Under the pieces are notes generated by a model. It worked only from the letters and a program-made list of their open reading frames with translations. It was not told where the DNA came from and did not search any database. From Planctomycetota bacterium (GTDB lineage: Bacteria > Planctomycetota > UBA1135 > GCA-002686595): a stretch of DNA of 61,410 nt. Where the stretch lies: positions 1 through 61,410 of the forward strand of contig JAKLKU010000027.1 in the NCBI GenBank assembly GCA_023150475.1. Direction: 5' to 3'. Position 1 is the first letter of the stretch; each line of letters starts with the position of its first letter. The translations under genes were made by a program, and so were the position numbers. Of this stretch, positions 25,605 to 34,823 are shown one piece after another.

Positions 25605-27236
25605 TCAGCCCACGCCGCGCGCGAGTGGCAGCAACACGTCGAAACGGCTGCCGCGGCCGAGTTCGCTGTCGACGCGGATCGTGCCGCCGTGTTGGCGGAC
25701 GAGGCCGAACGCGGTCGCGAGGCCGAGGCCGTGGCCTTCACGGCTCGACTTGGTGCTGAAGAACGGTTCGAAGAGGCGCCGCTGCGTCTCCGGCGACATG
25801 CCGACGCCTTCGTCGAGCACCGAGAGCGACGCGTACGCACCCGGCGGCGGATCGCCGGCCGCGTCGTGCACGCTGCGCGTGCCGAGCAGCACCGTGATCG
25901 CGCCGTGATCGCGCGAGGCTTCCGCCGCGTTGCGGATCAAGTTGAGCAACACGCGGCCCAACGCCTCTTCGTCGGCTTCGACCCACACGTCCACCCGTCC
26001 GGCGTCGATGACGACGCCGGCGCCGGCGCTCGCGGCTCGCATCAGTGGCTCCTGACGCGCCAACCAGCCGCGCAGTTCGAGCGGCCGGCGGACCAGCGGA
26101 TTGCGCCGTCCGACCGCGAGCAAGTCGTTGGTGAGCCACCGGATCGCGAGCGCGGCGTCACGGGCCTGCGAAACGTGCGAACGAGTCACTGCACCGGACG
26201 CGCCCTCGGCCTGCGCGAGCTCCAGATTGCCGAGCAGGACCGTCAACAAGTTGTTGAGGTCGTGCGCGACGCCTCCGGCGAGCGTGCCGATCACCTCGAA
26301 GCGCTCCAAGCGCGCCGCCCGCGCTTCCAGAGCACGTCGATCCCGCACTTCGAGCGCGCGGGCGACCAGGCTCGCGATCGTCGACGCGGCGCACTGTTCG
26401 AGGACGGTCCAGCGCCGCAACGCCTCGCCGACGTGTTCGTGGCAGACGACGCCGACTACGCGGCCGTGGCGGCGGATCGGCGCGTCGAGCATCGCCGTGA
26501 TGCCGAGGGGCACGAGGTACGCATCGCGGAACTCGGAGGTGCGCGGATCGTTCTGCGCGTCGTGCGCGGCGACGATCAACGAGCTCTTCAGCGACGCGAG
26601 GTAGTTCGGGAACGAACCGAGATCGGGCGGCCGGCTGTGGTTCTCGCCGCGCGTGTCGAAGAGGTCGAGACAGTGGAGCTTCGACTCGTCGATCGTGAGT
26701 TCCCACACGCTGACACGCGCGACCTCGAGCACGCGCGCCACCGTCGTCGTGATGCGCCGCAACGCCGCGTCGAAGTCGTCGAGATCGATCTTGGTGAGCT
26801 CGAGGAACGCCTGACGATGCCGCACCACTTGCCGCATCAGTTGCTCGCGCTCGAGCGAACCTTGCGGGCGATCTGGACGCAACTCGAGCGCGTGGCGCAC
26901 GGAACGGCCGAGCTGCTCGCCGGGCGCTTCCGTCACCCATTCGCCGCCGACGCCCCACCGGAAGACGATCGCCAGCGCGGGGTGCTCGTTCGAAAGTTCG
27001 TCGAGGATCCGAGGGTCGACGGCCGCAGGCAGCGGCAAGTCGACGATCAGGAGGTCGAACGGGCGCGCGGCGAGTTCGGCGCGGAGCGACTCCGTCGTGA
27101 AGACGCGGTCGATGCGGCTCGGCAGAGCTTCTTCGACGAGCTCCTCGCGGAGCAGGAACGACTCGTTCGGGTCGTCGGAGAGGTGGAGCACGGCGAGTTC
27201 GCGCTGATGCTCGTCGGTGTGCAGTCGCTCGGTCAC
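25605..27236 (-). CDS. hybrid sensor histidine kinase (receiver-like, GAF, HisKA, HATPase)
   Basis: Encodes 543 residues from GTG 27236, chosen because GGAGGAG lies 6 nt upstream; a longer TTG-initiated form lacks such a site. The N-terminal 100 residues look like a receiver domain with a phosphoacceptor aspartate in LLIVDLPLP. A GAF-like domain spans roughly 140-300 (ARVSVWELTIDES). The dimerisation domain has GGVAHDLNNLL with phosphoacceptor H325, and the ATPase has NLIRNAAEAS (N box), DEGVGM (G1), FEPFFSTK and GHGLGLA (G2). There is no transmembrane segment, so it is a cytosolic kinase. No response regulator is adjacent, so it is an orphan here. It may receive as well as pass on phosphate. 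Confidence 0.92.
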   Translation of the reverse strand: MTERLHTDEHQRELAVLHLSDDPNESFLLREELVEEALPSRIDRVFTTESLRAELAARPFDLLIVDLPLPAAVDPRILDELSNEHPALAIVFRWGVGGEWVTEAPGEQLGRSVRHALELRPDRPQGSLEREQLMRQVVRHRQAFLELTKIDLDDFDAALRRITTTVARVLEVARVSVWELTIDESKLHCLDLFDTRGENHSRPPDLGSFPNYLASLKSSLIVAAHDAQNDPRTSEFRDAYLVPLGITAMLDAPIRRHGRVVGVVCHEHVGEALRRWTVLEQCAASTIASLVARALEVRDRRALEARAARLERFEVIGTLAGGVAHDLNNLLTVLLGNLELAQAEGASGAVTRSHVSQARDAALAIRWLTNDLLAVGRRNPLVRRPLELRGWLARQEPLMRAASAGAGVVIDAGRVDVWVEADEEALGRVLLNLIRNAAEASRDHGAITVLLGTRSVHDAAGDPPPGAYASLSVLDEGVGMSPETQRRLFEPFFSTKSSREGHGLGLATAFGLVRQHGGTIRVDSELGRGSRFDVLLPLARGVG

Positions 27237-27361
27237 GGCGATCTCCTCCGCGCGGCGGCCGTCGGTGAGCAAGCTCGACCGCTGCGCGCCGGCGATCGTA
27301 CGCCTGGCGATGAAACCCTGCCGAACGCGAACTCGCGGATCCCCGACGGATACGGATCGAG

Positions 27362-27367
27362 TACGCT
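27362..27367 (+). promoter_or_regulatory. putative -10 box (TACGCT) of the UGA-containing small gene
   Basis: TACGCT is followed by 6 nt and the ATG at 27374, the same spacing as at other putative leaderless genes here. This supports the small gene being expressed. Confidence 0.4.
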
Positions 27368-27373
27368 CGGGCC

Positions 27374-27592
27374 ATGACGTCGGCGGAAGACTGGGTGTAC
27401 TTCGCGGAGGGCGAACGATCGTCGCTGGACGAGCTCTGCGCGATGCTCGCGCGCGGCGGCGTCGAAGGGCGCATCGTCGCGCCCGCCGAGTGCAACACGT
27501 CGACGTGACGGCGCACGTGGTGGCTCGTGGTCACGAGCCGAGAGCATTCGCGAGCCGTCGAGCTCCTGCGCGAGCACTGGGCGCGCTCGTGA
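27374..27592 (+). CDS. DUF2007-like small protein with an in-frame UGA (candidate selenoprotein or nonsense-mutated gene)
   Basis: ATG 27374 opens a 44-codon frame that ends in TGA at 27506-27508. The same frame continues for 27 codons to a second TGA at 27590. Read through, the 72-residue product looks like one domain of the putative prokaryotic signal-transducing protein family (PF09413/DUF2007): VYFAEGERSSLDELCAMLA, then GVEGRIVAPAE, then WWLVVTSREHSRAVELLREH. The last segment is the canonical second half of the fold. The residue at the UGA would be 45, with Cys40 five positions before. A 7-bp hairpin with a GGTC loop starts 14 nt after the UGA (27522-27539). Either UGA is recoded or the gene was inactivated by one substitution; the sequence alone cannot decide. 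Confidence 0.5.
27522..27539 (+). other. SECIS-like hairpin downstream of the in-frame UGA
   Basis: GGCTCGT pairs with ACGAGCC across a GGTC tetraloop. The loop guanines are nucleotides 21-22 after the UGA, inside the 16-37 nt window described for bacterial SECIS elements, and the loop matches the GGTC of Escherichia coli fdhF. GC-rich DNA makes chance hairpins common. Confidence 0.35.
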
Positions 27593-27761
27593 CCGGCCAC
27601 GGCGCATTCCGCGTGTCGATTCGGCACAACTGAGCCGGGTTCGACGCGAGCCCACGAATCACGCCGCGCTCTCCCCAGCGCCGCCCGGGGCACGCAAAAT
27701 GCTCCCACCGAGCCTCCGCAGCGCGCCCGTCCCCCGGCCTGTCCCCGAGAAGAGGATCCCG

Positions 27762-30700
27762 ATGTCTGCCCTGAGTCGAACTTCGTTCGCCGCTCTCGCT
27801 CTGTCCGCATTCGCGTCCGCGCAAGCGGACTTCGTCAACTTCGAGACGCCGCACGTGCATCCGCTCGAGCTCGCGAGCGACGGGCGTTGGCTCTTCGCCG
27901 TCAACACGCCCGACGGACGGCTCGAAGCGTTCGATCTGTCGGGCTCCGGCGTCGCGCGCGCCTTCGACGTGCCGGTCGGCGTCGATCCGGTCAGCGTCCG
28001 CGCCAAGAGCGCGAACGAGATCTGGGTCGTCAACCACGTCTCCGATTCGATCAGCGTGATCGACCTCGCGCGCCGACGCGTGCGGGCGACGCTCGCGACC
28101 GACGACGAGCCGACCGACGTCGTGTTCGCGGGCTCGCCGCTGCGCGCGTTCGTCTCGTGCTCGCAGGCGAACACGGTGCTCGTCTTCGATCCCGCGGACC
28201 TCGCGGCGCCGCCGCAGAAGCTCGCGATCGACGGCGAGGATCCGCGCGCGCTCGCGGTGTCGCTCGACGGCACGAAGGTCTACGCCGCGATCTTCGAGTC
28301 GCAGAACGACACGACCGTGCTCGGCGGCGGCATCGATCCGAGCCTCGGCACGATCGCGTTCCCGCCGAACGTCGTCAGCGATCCCGCGGGTCCGTACGGC
28401 GGTCAGAATCCGCCGCCGAACTTCGGCTCGAGCTTCCAACCGCCGGTCGCGAGCGGCCTGCCCACGCCGCTTCCGGTCTCGTTGATCGTGCGCAAGGACG
28501 CGCAGGGCAAGTGGCTGGACGACAACGGCGGCGATTGGACGAGCTTCGTCACGGGACCGAACGCGCCGCTCTCCGGCCGACCGGTCGGTTGGGACATGGT
28601 CGACCACGACGTCGCCGTGATCGACGTCGCGACGCTCGGCGTCAGCTACGTGCGCGGGCTGATGAACACGTGCATGAGCCTCGGCGTGCACCCGACGAGC
28701 GGCGAGCTCTTCGTGCTCGGCACCGATGCGACCAATGAGATCCGCTTCGAGCCCAATCTCCAGGGCCGCTTCCTGCGGGTGCTCGCCGCGCGTGTGACCA
28801 ACGACGGCTCGTCCGGAGGCGCGCAGGCCGCGACGCTCGTCGACCTGAACCCGCACCTCGACTACTCGGTGCCGACGGTCCCGCAGTCGCAGCGGGATCT
28901 CTCGCTCGGCGATCCGCGCGCGATCGCGTGGACCCAGGACGGCTCGCGCGGTTTCGTCGCGGGCATGGGCTCGAACACGCTGATCGTGGTCGATCCGACC
29001 GGCCAACGCACGAGCACCAGCGCGCCGATCGAAGTCGGCGAAGGCCCGACCGGCGTCGTCGTCGACGATGCGCGCGGCGTCGCGTACGTGCTCGCGAAGT
29101 TCGAGAGCGCGATCTCGGTGATCTCGCTGCGCAGCGAGCGCGAAGTGCAGCGCGTGCCTTTCCACGACGCGTCGCCCGCGGCGATCAAACTCGGCCGCAA
29201 GCACCTCTACGACACGCGCAAGAACTCCGGCCTCGGCCAGATCTCGTGCGCGTCGTGCCACGTCGACTCGCGCACCGATCACCTCGTGTGGGACCTCGGC
29301 GATCCGTCGGGCGCGATGAAGCCGCTCACTGGGCAGAACGTCGGCGCGGGCATCCCGGGCATCGGCGTCGGCGCGGTGCCGCACCATCCGATGAAGGGCC
29401 CGATGAGCACGCAGACGCTGCAGGACATCATCGGGCACGAGCCGCTGCACTGGCGCGGCGACCGCGACGGGCTCGAGGAGTTCAACGGCGCGTTCATCGG
29501 ACTCCAAGGCGACGACACGAACCTCACGCCGAGCGAGATGCAGGAGTTCGAGGACTTCCTCGCGGGAATCGCGATCCCGCCGAACCCGTTCCGCAACCTC
29601 GACAACACGCTGCCGGCGAACTTGCCGCTGCCCGGGCACTTCACCACCGGTCGGTTCGCGCCCGCGGGACAGCCGCTGCCGGCCGGCAATCCTCAGCGCG
29701 GTCTCGTGCTCTATCGTCCGCCGACGCTGCTCGACGGCGGCAACCTCGCGTGCGCGACGTGCCACACGCTGCCGACCGGCATGGGCACCGACATGAAGAA
29801 GTCGAGCCTCTTCGGACCGTTCCAACCGATCCCGCCGGGTCCGAACGGCGAGCACCATTCGATGCTCGTCACCGTCGACGGCACGACCAACGTCGTGATG
29901 AAGACGCCGCAACTGCGCACGGCGTACGAGAAGGTCGGCTGCGACATGACGCAGACGAAGAACCGTTTCGGTTCGGGTTTCCTGCACGACGGTTCGGTCG
30001 ACTCGCTCGCGCGTTTCGTATCCGAGCCCGCGTTCAACGTCACGAGCGACCAGGACGTCGCGGACCTCGTGGCCTTCATGTTGTGCCTCTCGGGCTCCGA
30101 GCTGCCGATGGGCGCGACGAACAAGACGCTCGAGCCGCCGGGCATGCTCTCGAAGGATGCGCACGCGGCGGTCGGACGCCAAGCGACGATCCTCGACGCG
30201 GCGAGTGCGACGCCCGCCGAGCTCGCGGCGGTCAACGCATTGCTCGCACTCGCGCAGAGCGGCAAAGTCGGACTCGTCGCGCACGTGCGCGTCGGCGGGA
30301 TCGGTCGCGGCTTCGCGTTCGATACGGGCGCGCAGCGCTTCCAAGCCGATCGTGCGAACGAGACCAAGACGCCGACCGAGCTCCTGGCGCTCGCGAGCGC
30401 GCCGAACACGCTGGTCTACACGGTCGTGCCCAAGGGCAGCGAGCTGCGGCTCGGCGTCGATCGCGACCGCGACGGCACGTTCGATCGCGACGAGCTCGAC
30501 CTCGCGACCGATCCGGCCGACCCGCTGAGCGTGCCGGGCGGTTGCACGTCGTCGGCACCGACCACGCCGGCGAAACTCGTCGCGGCGCAGACGCTGACCG
30601 GCCGCGTCGAACTCGGCTGGTTCGACCTCGCGACGAACGAGACCGGCTACCGCGTCGAGCGCCGCGCTGGCGGCGCCGGCGGATTCCAACTGCTCGCGCT

Positions 30701-30902
30701 GCTCGGCGCCGACCAGAACACGTTCGTCGACGTCGGCGCGGGCTGCGACCAGGACCTCGAGTACCGAGTGTCGGCCTTCAACTGCGCGAGCGGTTCGGGC
30801 TTCGCCGCGGTGACGGTGAAGGCGACGTGCGCGCCGCTCGTGAAGAGCGCGGCAGCCGAACCGCCGCTGGTGATCCCGCCGCGGCCGCGTGCGTCGCACT
30901 GA
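27762..30902 (+). CDS. secreted YVTN-propeller / di-haem cytochrome c / FN3 protein
   Basis: Encodes 1046 residues from ATG 27762, with AGGATCC 2 nt upstream and a signal peptide (RTSFAALALSAFASAQA). Residues 25-480 are a YVTN-type beta-propeller (FAVNTPDGRLEAFDL, VVNHVSDSISVIDLARRRV, AYVLAKFESAISVISL). Two haem-binding CxxCH sites follow: CASCH near residue 497 and CATCH near 665, with FGSGFLHDGSVDSL after the second. This arrangement resembles the MauG/di-haem cytochrome c peroxidase superfamily. A fibronectin type III-like module ends the protein (VELGWFDLATNETGYRVERR). It probably transfers electrons or handles peroxide in the periplasm or at the surface. No haem-lyase or redox partner is adjacent; the nearest redox gene is the polyferredoxin 19 kb away. 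Confidence 0.85.
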   Translation: MSALSRTSFAALALSAFASAQADFVNFETPHVHPLELASDGRWLFAVNTPDGRLEAFDLSGSGVARAFDVPVGVDPVSVRAKSANEIWVVNHVSDSISVIDLARRRVRATLATDDEPTDVVFAGSPLRAFVSCSQANTVLVFDPADLAAPPQKLAIDGEDPRALAVSLDGTKVYAAIFESQNDTTVLGGGIDPSLGTIAFPPNVVSDPAGPYGGQNPPPNFGSSFQPPVASGLPTPLPVSLIVRKDAQGKWLDDNGGDWTSFVTGPNAPLSGRPVGWDMVDHDVAVIDVATLGVSYVRGLMNTCMSLGVHPTSGELFVLGTDATNEIRFEPNLQGRFLRVLAARVTNDGSSGGAQAATLVDLNPHLDYSVPTVPQSQRDLSLGDPRAIAWTQDGSRGFVAGMGSNTLIVVDPTGQRTSTSAPIEVGEGPTGVVVDDARGVAYVLAKFESAISVISLRSEREVQRVPFHDASPAAIKLGRKHLYDTRKNSGLGQISCASCHVDSRTDHLVWDLGDPSGAMKPLTGQNVGAGIPGIGVGAVPHHPMKGPMSTQTLQDIIGHEPLHWRGDRDGLEEFNGAFIGLQGDDTNLTPSEMQEFEDFLAGIAIPPNPFRNLDNTLPANLPLPGHFTTGRFAPAGQPLPAGNPQRGLVLYRPPTLLDGGNLACATCHTLPTGMGTDMKKSSLFGPFQPIPPGPNGEHHSMLVTVDGTTNVVMKTPQLRTAYEKVGCDMTQTKNRFGSGFLHDGSVDSLARFVSEPAFNVTSDQDVADLVAFMLCLSGSELPMGATNKTLEPPGMLSKDAHAAVGRQATILDAASATPAELAAVNALLALAQSGKVGLVAHVRVGGIGRGFAFDTGAQRFQADRANETKTPTELLALASAPNTLVYTVVPKGSELRLGVDRDRDGTFDRDELDLATDPADPLSVPGGCTSSAPTTPAKLVAAQTLTGRVELGWFDLATNETGYRVERRAGGAGGFQLLALLGADQNTFVDVGAGCDQDLEYRVSAFNCASGSGFAAVTVKATCAPLVKSAAAEPPLVIPPRPRASH

Positions 30903-30983
30903 ACGGCCGCTCGAACGATACGCGCGCAGCTCGTCGCCTCGCGGCGGGCCACGCGTGCTCGCGCGCAGCCCGCTCGAGATCCG

Positions 30984-31000
30984 CGCCTCTTAGCGAGGCG
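30984..31000. terminator. short hairpin between convergent genes
   Basis: CGCCTC and GAGGCG form a 6-bp stem over a 5-nt TTAGC loop in the 102-bp gap between the cytochrome gene and the convergent FG-GAP gene. It is a possible bidirectional terminator; there is no T run. Confidence 0.35.
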
Positions 31001-31004
31001 GCGT

Positions 31005-32732
31005 TCAGGGGCACAACGTTACGCGCAGCCCCGGGGTCGCGATGAAGTCGTCCGGCGGCGCGAAGCCAGGATCGCGCGCGACCACTTGCAGGTAGAACGT
31101 CGAGCCGGCGCCGAGACCGAGATCGGCGAGGCGCCCGGCAGGCAGGGAGAACCGCGCCTTGCCGGAACAGGGGCGACCCGGGTGCCCGGCGGCGTCGCTC
31201 GCGCGCAAGCGCAAGACCGGCGCGCCGACGCAGAGTGTGCCGCCGTGCCAGGGTGTCGACTGTGCGCGCGCACCGAGCAGCAGGAACGCGTCCTGGTGGC
31301 CGATCAGGTTCCAGCCGCGGACTTCGAACGCGTCGGTGCCAGAGAGCGCCGTGCTGCCCGCCCAATCGATGCGCGGGAGACAACTTTCGGAGTTGAGCTT
31401 CGCCGTGCAGTACTCGAACGGTGGGAGCGGGCAGGGCGAGTAGACGTACGCCGCGCCGTCGAAAAAGGCTCCGACCTGCGCTTGCGGCGAACCGACGACG
31501 ATGTCGTCGAAACCGTCGCCGTTCATGTCGCCGCCGCCGCTGACGGCGATGCCGAAAGCGGAGCCGACGTAGTCGCCGAACACCTTGAACAGCAACGTGC
31601 CATCTCGTCCCGAGTACACGTGTGCGGCTCCGATGACGGTGTGGTCGGGCTCGTTGTACGCACCGACCACGATGTCTGCATAGCCGTCTGCGTTGGCGTC
31701 GCCGACGCCGGAAACCGCGCGACCGAGGAAGTCGTCGGGATCCGTTCCGTAGAACGAATACAGCAGGATCGCGTCCGCTCCCGAATAGACGTACGCACTG
31801 CCGGACCGAAACGCAGTCACCGATTCGTCCGGTGCGCCGATCACGAAGTCAAGAGTTCCGTCGCCGTTGACGTCGCCCGCACCCGACACCGAGAAGCCGA
31901 AACCTCCGCCGATCCAGCTTCCGTGCAGAATGAAGAGCGGCGTCGCCGTTCGTCCCGAGAACACGGTCACACTGCCCAGCAACGGTCCCGCGCTCGAATC
32001 TTGATACGCGCCGATCACGAAGTCGGCGTGCCCGTCGTGGTCCAAGTCGCCGACGTGTGCCGCTGCGCTTCCGAAAATTGCATGTGGCGCAGGGCCCGTC
32101 AGCGTGTGAATCAGCGTTCCGTCTTTGCCCGAGTACACGTACGCGGAACCAGCGTTGGTCCCCCCCTTGCCATCCAGGGGCGCGCCGATGATGACGTCGG
32201 ATGTACCGTCCCCGTCGACATCACCTGCGCCTGCCACCGCGTAGCCGAAAAGATCATTCGCGGAGTCCCCGCGCCAGGCAAACCTCAAAGCTCCCCCGGC
32301 GCCGGAGTAGAGGTATGCGCTTCCTGCTTCCGGGCCGGAGTCATCGTTAAGGGCCGCACCTACCAAGAAATCTCCGTGGCCATCACCGTCGGCGTCGCCG
32401 GCGTTTCCGACGGCCCAACCGAATCGATCACCCAACGCCGCGCCGTCCAGATCCAGCAACACGGCGCCATTCTTGCCCGAGCACACACGAACGCTGCCAA
32501 CATACGCCCCGGGCGCAGGGCCATCATCCGGACAGCCGGCGATGAAGTCATCGAATCCGTCGCCATCGACATCGCCGAGCCCGCACACTGCTCTGCCGCA
32601 CAAGTCGCTCTGAGAATCGCCGTGGGTCATCGCTACGAGCGATTGAGCGCACGCGTCCGCGCAGACGCAGGCGATGGTCAGGGTCCAAGCCCCACACGTC
32701 GCGAGCCAATGGTTCAACTGAGTTGCGGTCAT
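31005..32732 (-). CDS. secreted FG-GAP (integrin-alpha-like) propeller with planctomycete C-terminal domain
   Basis: Encodes 575 residues from ATG 32732. The N-terminal 32 residues form a signal peptide (WTLTIACVCADACAQS). Seven FG-GAP repeats follow, each with a calcium loop such as DVDGDGFDDFI, DADGDGHGDFL or DLDHDGHADFV and a strand pair GSAYVYSGxDGTL. The last 140 residues are the shared C-terminal domain with YCTAKLNSESC, HGGTLCVGAPVLR and a final Cys-Pro. Ligand binding at the cell surface is likely; no enzyme residues seen. The ATG is 17 bp after the stop of the upstream SBBP gene, so they form an operon. Codon choice in the propeller is visibly less GC-biased at third positions than in flanking genes. 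Confidence 0.85.
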   Translation of the reverse strand: MTATQLNHWLATCGAWTLTIACVCADACAQSLVAMTHGDSQSDLCGRAVCGLGDVDGDGFDDFIAGCPDDGPAPGAYVGSVRVCSGKNGAVLLDLDGAALGDRFGWAVGNAGDADGDGHGDFLVGAALNDDSGPEAGSAYLYSGAGGALRFAWRGDSANDLFGYAVAGAGDVDGDGTSDVIIGAPLDGKGGTNAGSAYVYSGKDGTLIHTLTGPAPHAIFGSAAAHVGDLDHDGHADFVIGAYQDSSAGPLLGSVTVFSGRTATPLFILHGSWIGGGFGFSVSGAGDVNGDGTLDFVIGAPDESVTAFRSGSAYVYSGADAILLYSFYGTDPDDFLGRAVSGVGDANADGYADIVVGAYNEPDHTVIGAAHVYSGRDGTLLFKVFGDYVGSAFGIAVSGGGDMNGDGFDDIVVGSPQAQVGAFFDGAAYVYSPCPLPPFEYCTAKLNSESCLPRIDWAGSTALSGTDAFEVRGWNLIGHQDAFLLLGARAQSTPWHGGTLCVGAPVLRLRASDAAGHPGRPCSGKARFSLPAGRLADLGLGAGSTFYLQVVARDPGFAPPDDFIATPGLRVTLCP

Positions 32733-32749
32733 GAAGTCTCTCACGGGCG

Positions 32750-34553
32750 TTAGTTGACGTTGTGGATCGCGACAAACGCGTCGCTGTCGCCGCCTACGAA
32801 GTTGGGGTCCTCGACTGCATTTGGACCGGACTTCGGATAGGTGGGGAAGTCTGTCGAATCCGTGTCGCCGCAGCACAGGACCTTTCCGTTCGGCATCAGC
32901 ATCAGGCTGCGAACTCGGTCGCCCTCGTAACCGGGGCAGACCTTTGGATCGGTCGGATTCGTGGTGCAGTTGGTCGGACAACTGGTCCAGCCGTTCAGGT
33001 CATTCAGCACGCCTCCTCCGAAGTAGGTGGAGTAGTTCAACGTGGCGTTCGGACCCGCGAAGTTGACGTTGAGCTTTGCGATGAACGCATCGCCGTTGCC
33101 GTCCCCGCCGTAGGTCGGGTCGTACGCGTTGCCGGTCAATGGAAACGGAATCGCGCCGGATTGGGACGAACATGTGTTTCCGCCAAAGTAGATGTTGCCG
33201 ACGTCGTCGGTCGCAAGGCCGCTCGGTTCCTCAGGTCCATCTCCGCCGAAGAAGGTGTGGAACTGAAGCGACGCCAGGTCGTCCGAAAGGATCGCGAGGT
33301 ATGCGTCGGTCGCGCCGTTGTAGGACGGGTCCAGCGTCAGTGTGCCGACAGGGATCGCCGGCCACGAAGCGGACTTCGTGTTGCCGGCGACGACGACCTG
33401 GTTCGTGCCCGGGACGAGTTCGAGACCGTCATTACCGGTCACTGTGTCATCGTCCGTGCCACCGAGATAGGTCCAGGCCATCAACGCGCCATTCGTATCG
33501 AAGCGCGCGACGAATCCATCGCCACTCGTGCAACCGACGATGGTGGAGCCGCACGGGGTGCAGTTCTGCGTTTGGCCGTTGTGTTGTTTGTTGAACCCCG
33601 GGAGCCCCGGGTATTGCGTGTTGAGGTCGCCGGAACGCGTGAAGCCGCCGACGTAGATCGATCCGTCACCAGGGTGAACCCGGATGTTGGCGTAGGCGTC
33701 TTCATGGTCCGTTCCTCCGAAGAGGCGCGACCACACCAGCCCACCGCTGGAGTTGATCTTCACGATGAACGCGTCCCACACGCACCCGTCTGGGTCCGGC
33801 GATCCGGTCGTGATCGGAAAGTTCGTCGACGCCGTGTGCCCGCTGACGTACGCGACCGGGCTCGAGCCCTCGTCGACGACAACCATCGACGCGCGTGGAT
33901 TGTCCTCGCCGCTGCCGCCGATGCGCACAGCCCAGAGCTTCGTGTTAAGCGTGCTGTCGAACTTCGCCACGTACACGTCCCAGCCGCCGCCTGGTCCGCC
34001 GCCTAGCAACGTGTTGCCGAACGTGAAGCCGCTACCCGAACTCGTGAATCCAGTGACCCAGATGTTGCCCTGGTTGTCTTCGACCGCGAGGTAGGCGCGT
34101 TCGTTGCCTGTGCCAGGCAGGTACGTCCACCGATCCACGAGCTTCAGGTCGGCCGAGAGGATGGCAACGAACGCATCGCTCCCGCCGCCAAGGCCCTGAA
34201 AGAAGCCGCCCTTGCCGAAGTACCGAGTTGGCTGGTTGTAGTCGTCGCAGACCGTGTTGCCGGCGATCAACACGCGTCCGTCAGCGAGCATCGACACCCT
34301 TGTGCGCGATCGTGCGCGTCGCCGCCACAATTCGATGGCCCGTACGGTGCTGCGCCACCGAAGTACGTGGTTGCGGTGTTGCGCAGCAGGACAGGCGGAA
34401 TCGGCGGAAGTCCTCCTTGCGGCGCAGCCTCGACGCGAAAGTTCATGGTGAGGAGGATCGCGGCAGCGCTGATCCCTAGGACGACGGCGAGACGGCGAGA
34501 CAGCGAGACAGCGAGACGGCGAGACGGCGAGACGGCGAGACGGCGAACTTCAT
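32750..34553 (-). pseudogene. SBBP seven-bladed propeller protein, 5' end out of frame at an 8-bp repeat and at a GC dinucleotide
   Basis: The long open part (codons read from about 34290 to 32750) encodes about 500 residues of SBBP-type repeats, such as TYLGGTDDDTVTGNDGL, YVGGFTRSGD and FGGDGPEEPSGLATDDVGNIYFGG. No start or signal peptide exists in this frame. A good start lies upstream: ATG 34553 with GGAG 9 nt before it. From there the frame enters an 8-bp repeat tract and stops. A second frame from about 34500 to 34310 encodes a clear signal peptide core (LAVVLGISAAAILL) and YFGGAAPYGPSNCGGDAHD, which is the start of the first blade. Loss of one repeat unit joins ATG to the signal peptide. 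Removal of one GC at 34304-34308 joins this to the propeller. As sequenced it is off or broken. Confidence 0.65.
34489..34544 (-). repeat. seven 8-bp tandem repeats in the 5' coding region of the SBBP gene
   Basis: Seven complete units of GAGACGGC (plus strand), two of them GAGACAGC, begin 9 bp inside the ATG at 34553, with a partial eighth unit. Because 8 is not a multiple of 3, each gain or loss of a unit changes the reading frame downstream. The tract reads open in all three frames, giving a periodic octapeptide (SPSRRLAV). Confidence 0.9.
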
Positions 34554-34823
34554 GACCACGATCTCCGGGCGACTGACTTGGGAAGAACCTCCGCCGTCAC
34601 GCATCACCGACGCGACGATCGGGGCGATGCTCGTTTGCGAACCCCGCAATTCGCGCTCGCACCGCAAGTCGAGTCTCCACCGTGTCGGGGTTTCCCGCAA
34701 GACCACCTCTGAGTCCCGTAGTGCTGATTCACAAGGCCCGCGCGTACGACTCGGCGGAGACCCGGACGCTACGTCCGCGCAGAGCCGCAGCGGGCGCGCC
34801 GAGTGCAGCGCCATGGCGTGCGA

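Noticed and set aside
27374..27508. A 44-residue protein ending at the first UGA as the complete gene product
   Set aside because: The sequence after the UGA continues the same domain in the same frame, so the short form would lack the second half of the fold.
34489..34544. CRISPR array
   Set aside because: The units are 8 bp, contiguous and without spacers; no cas genes are present.
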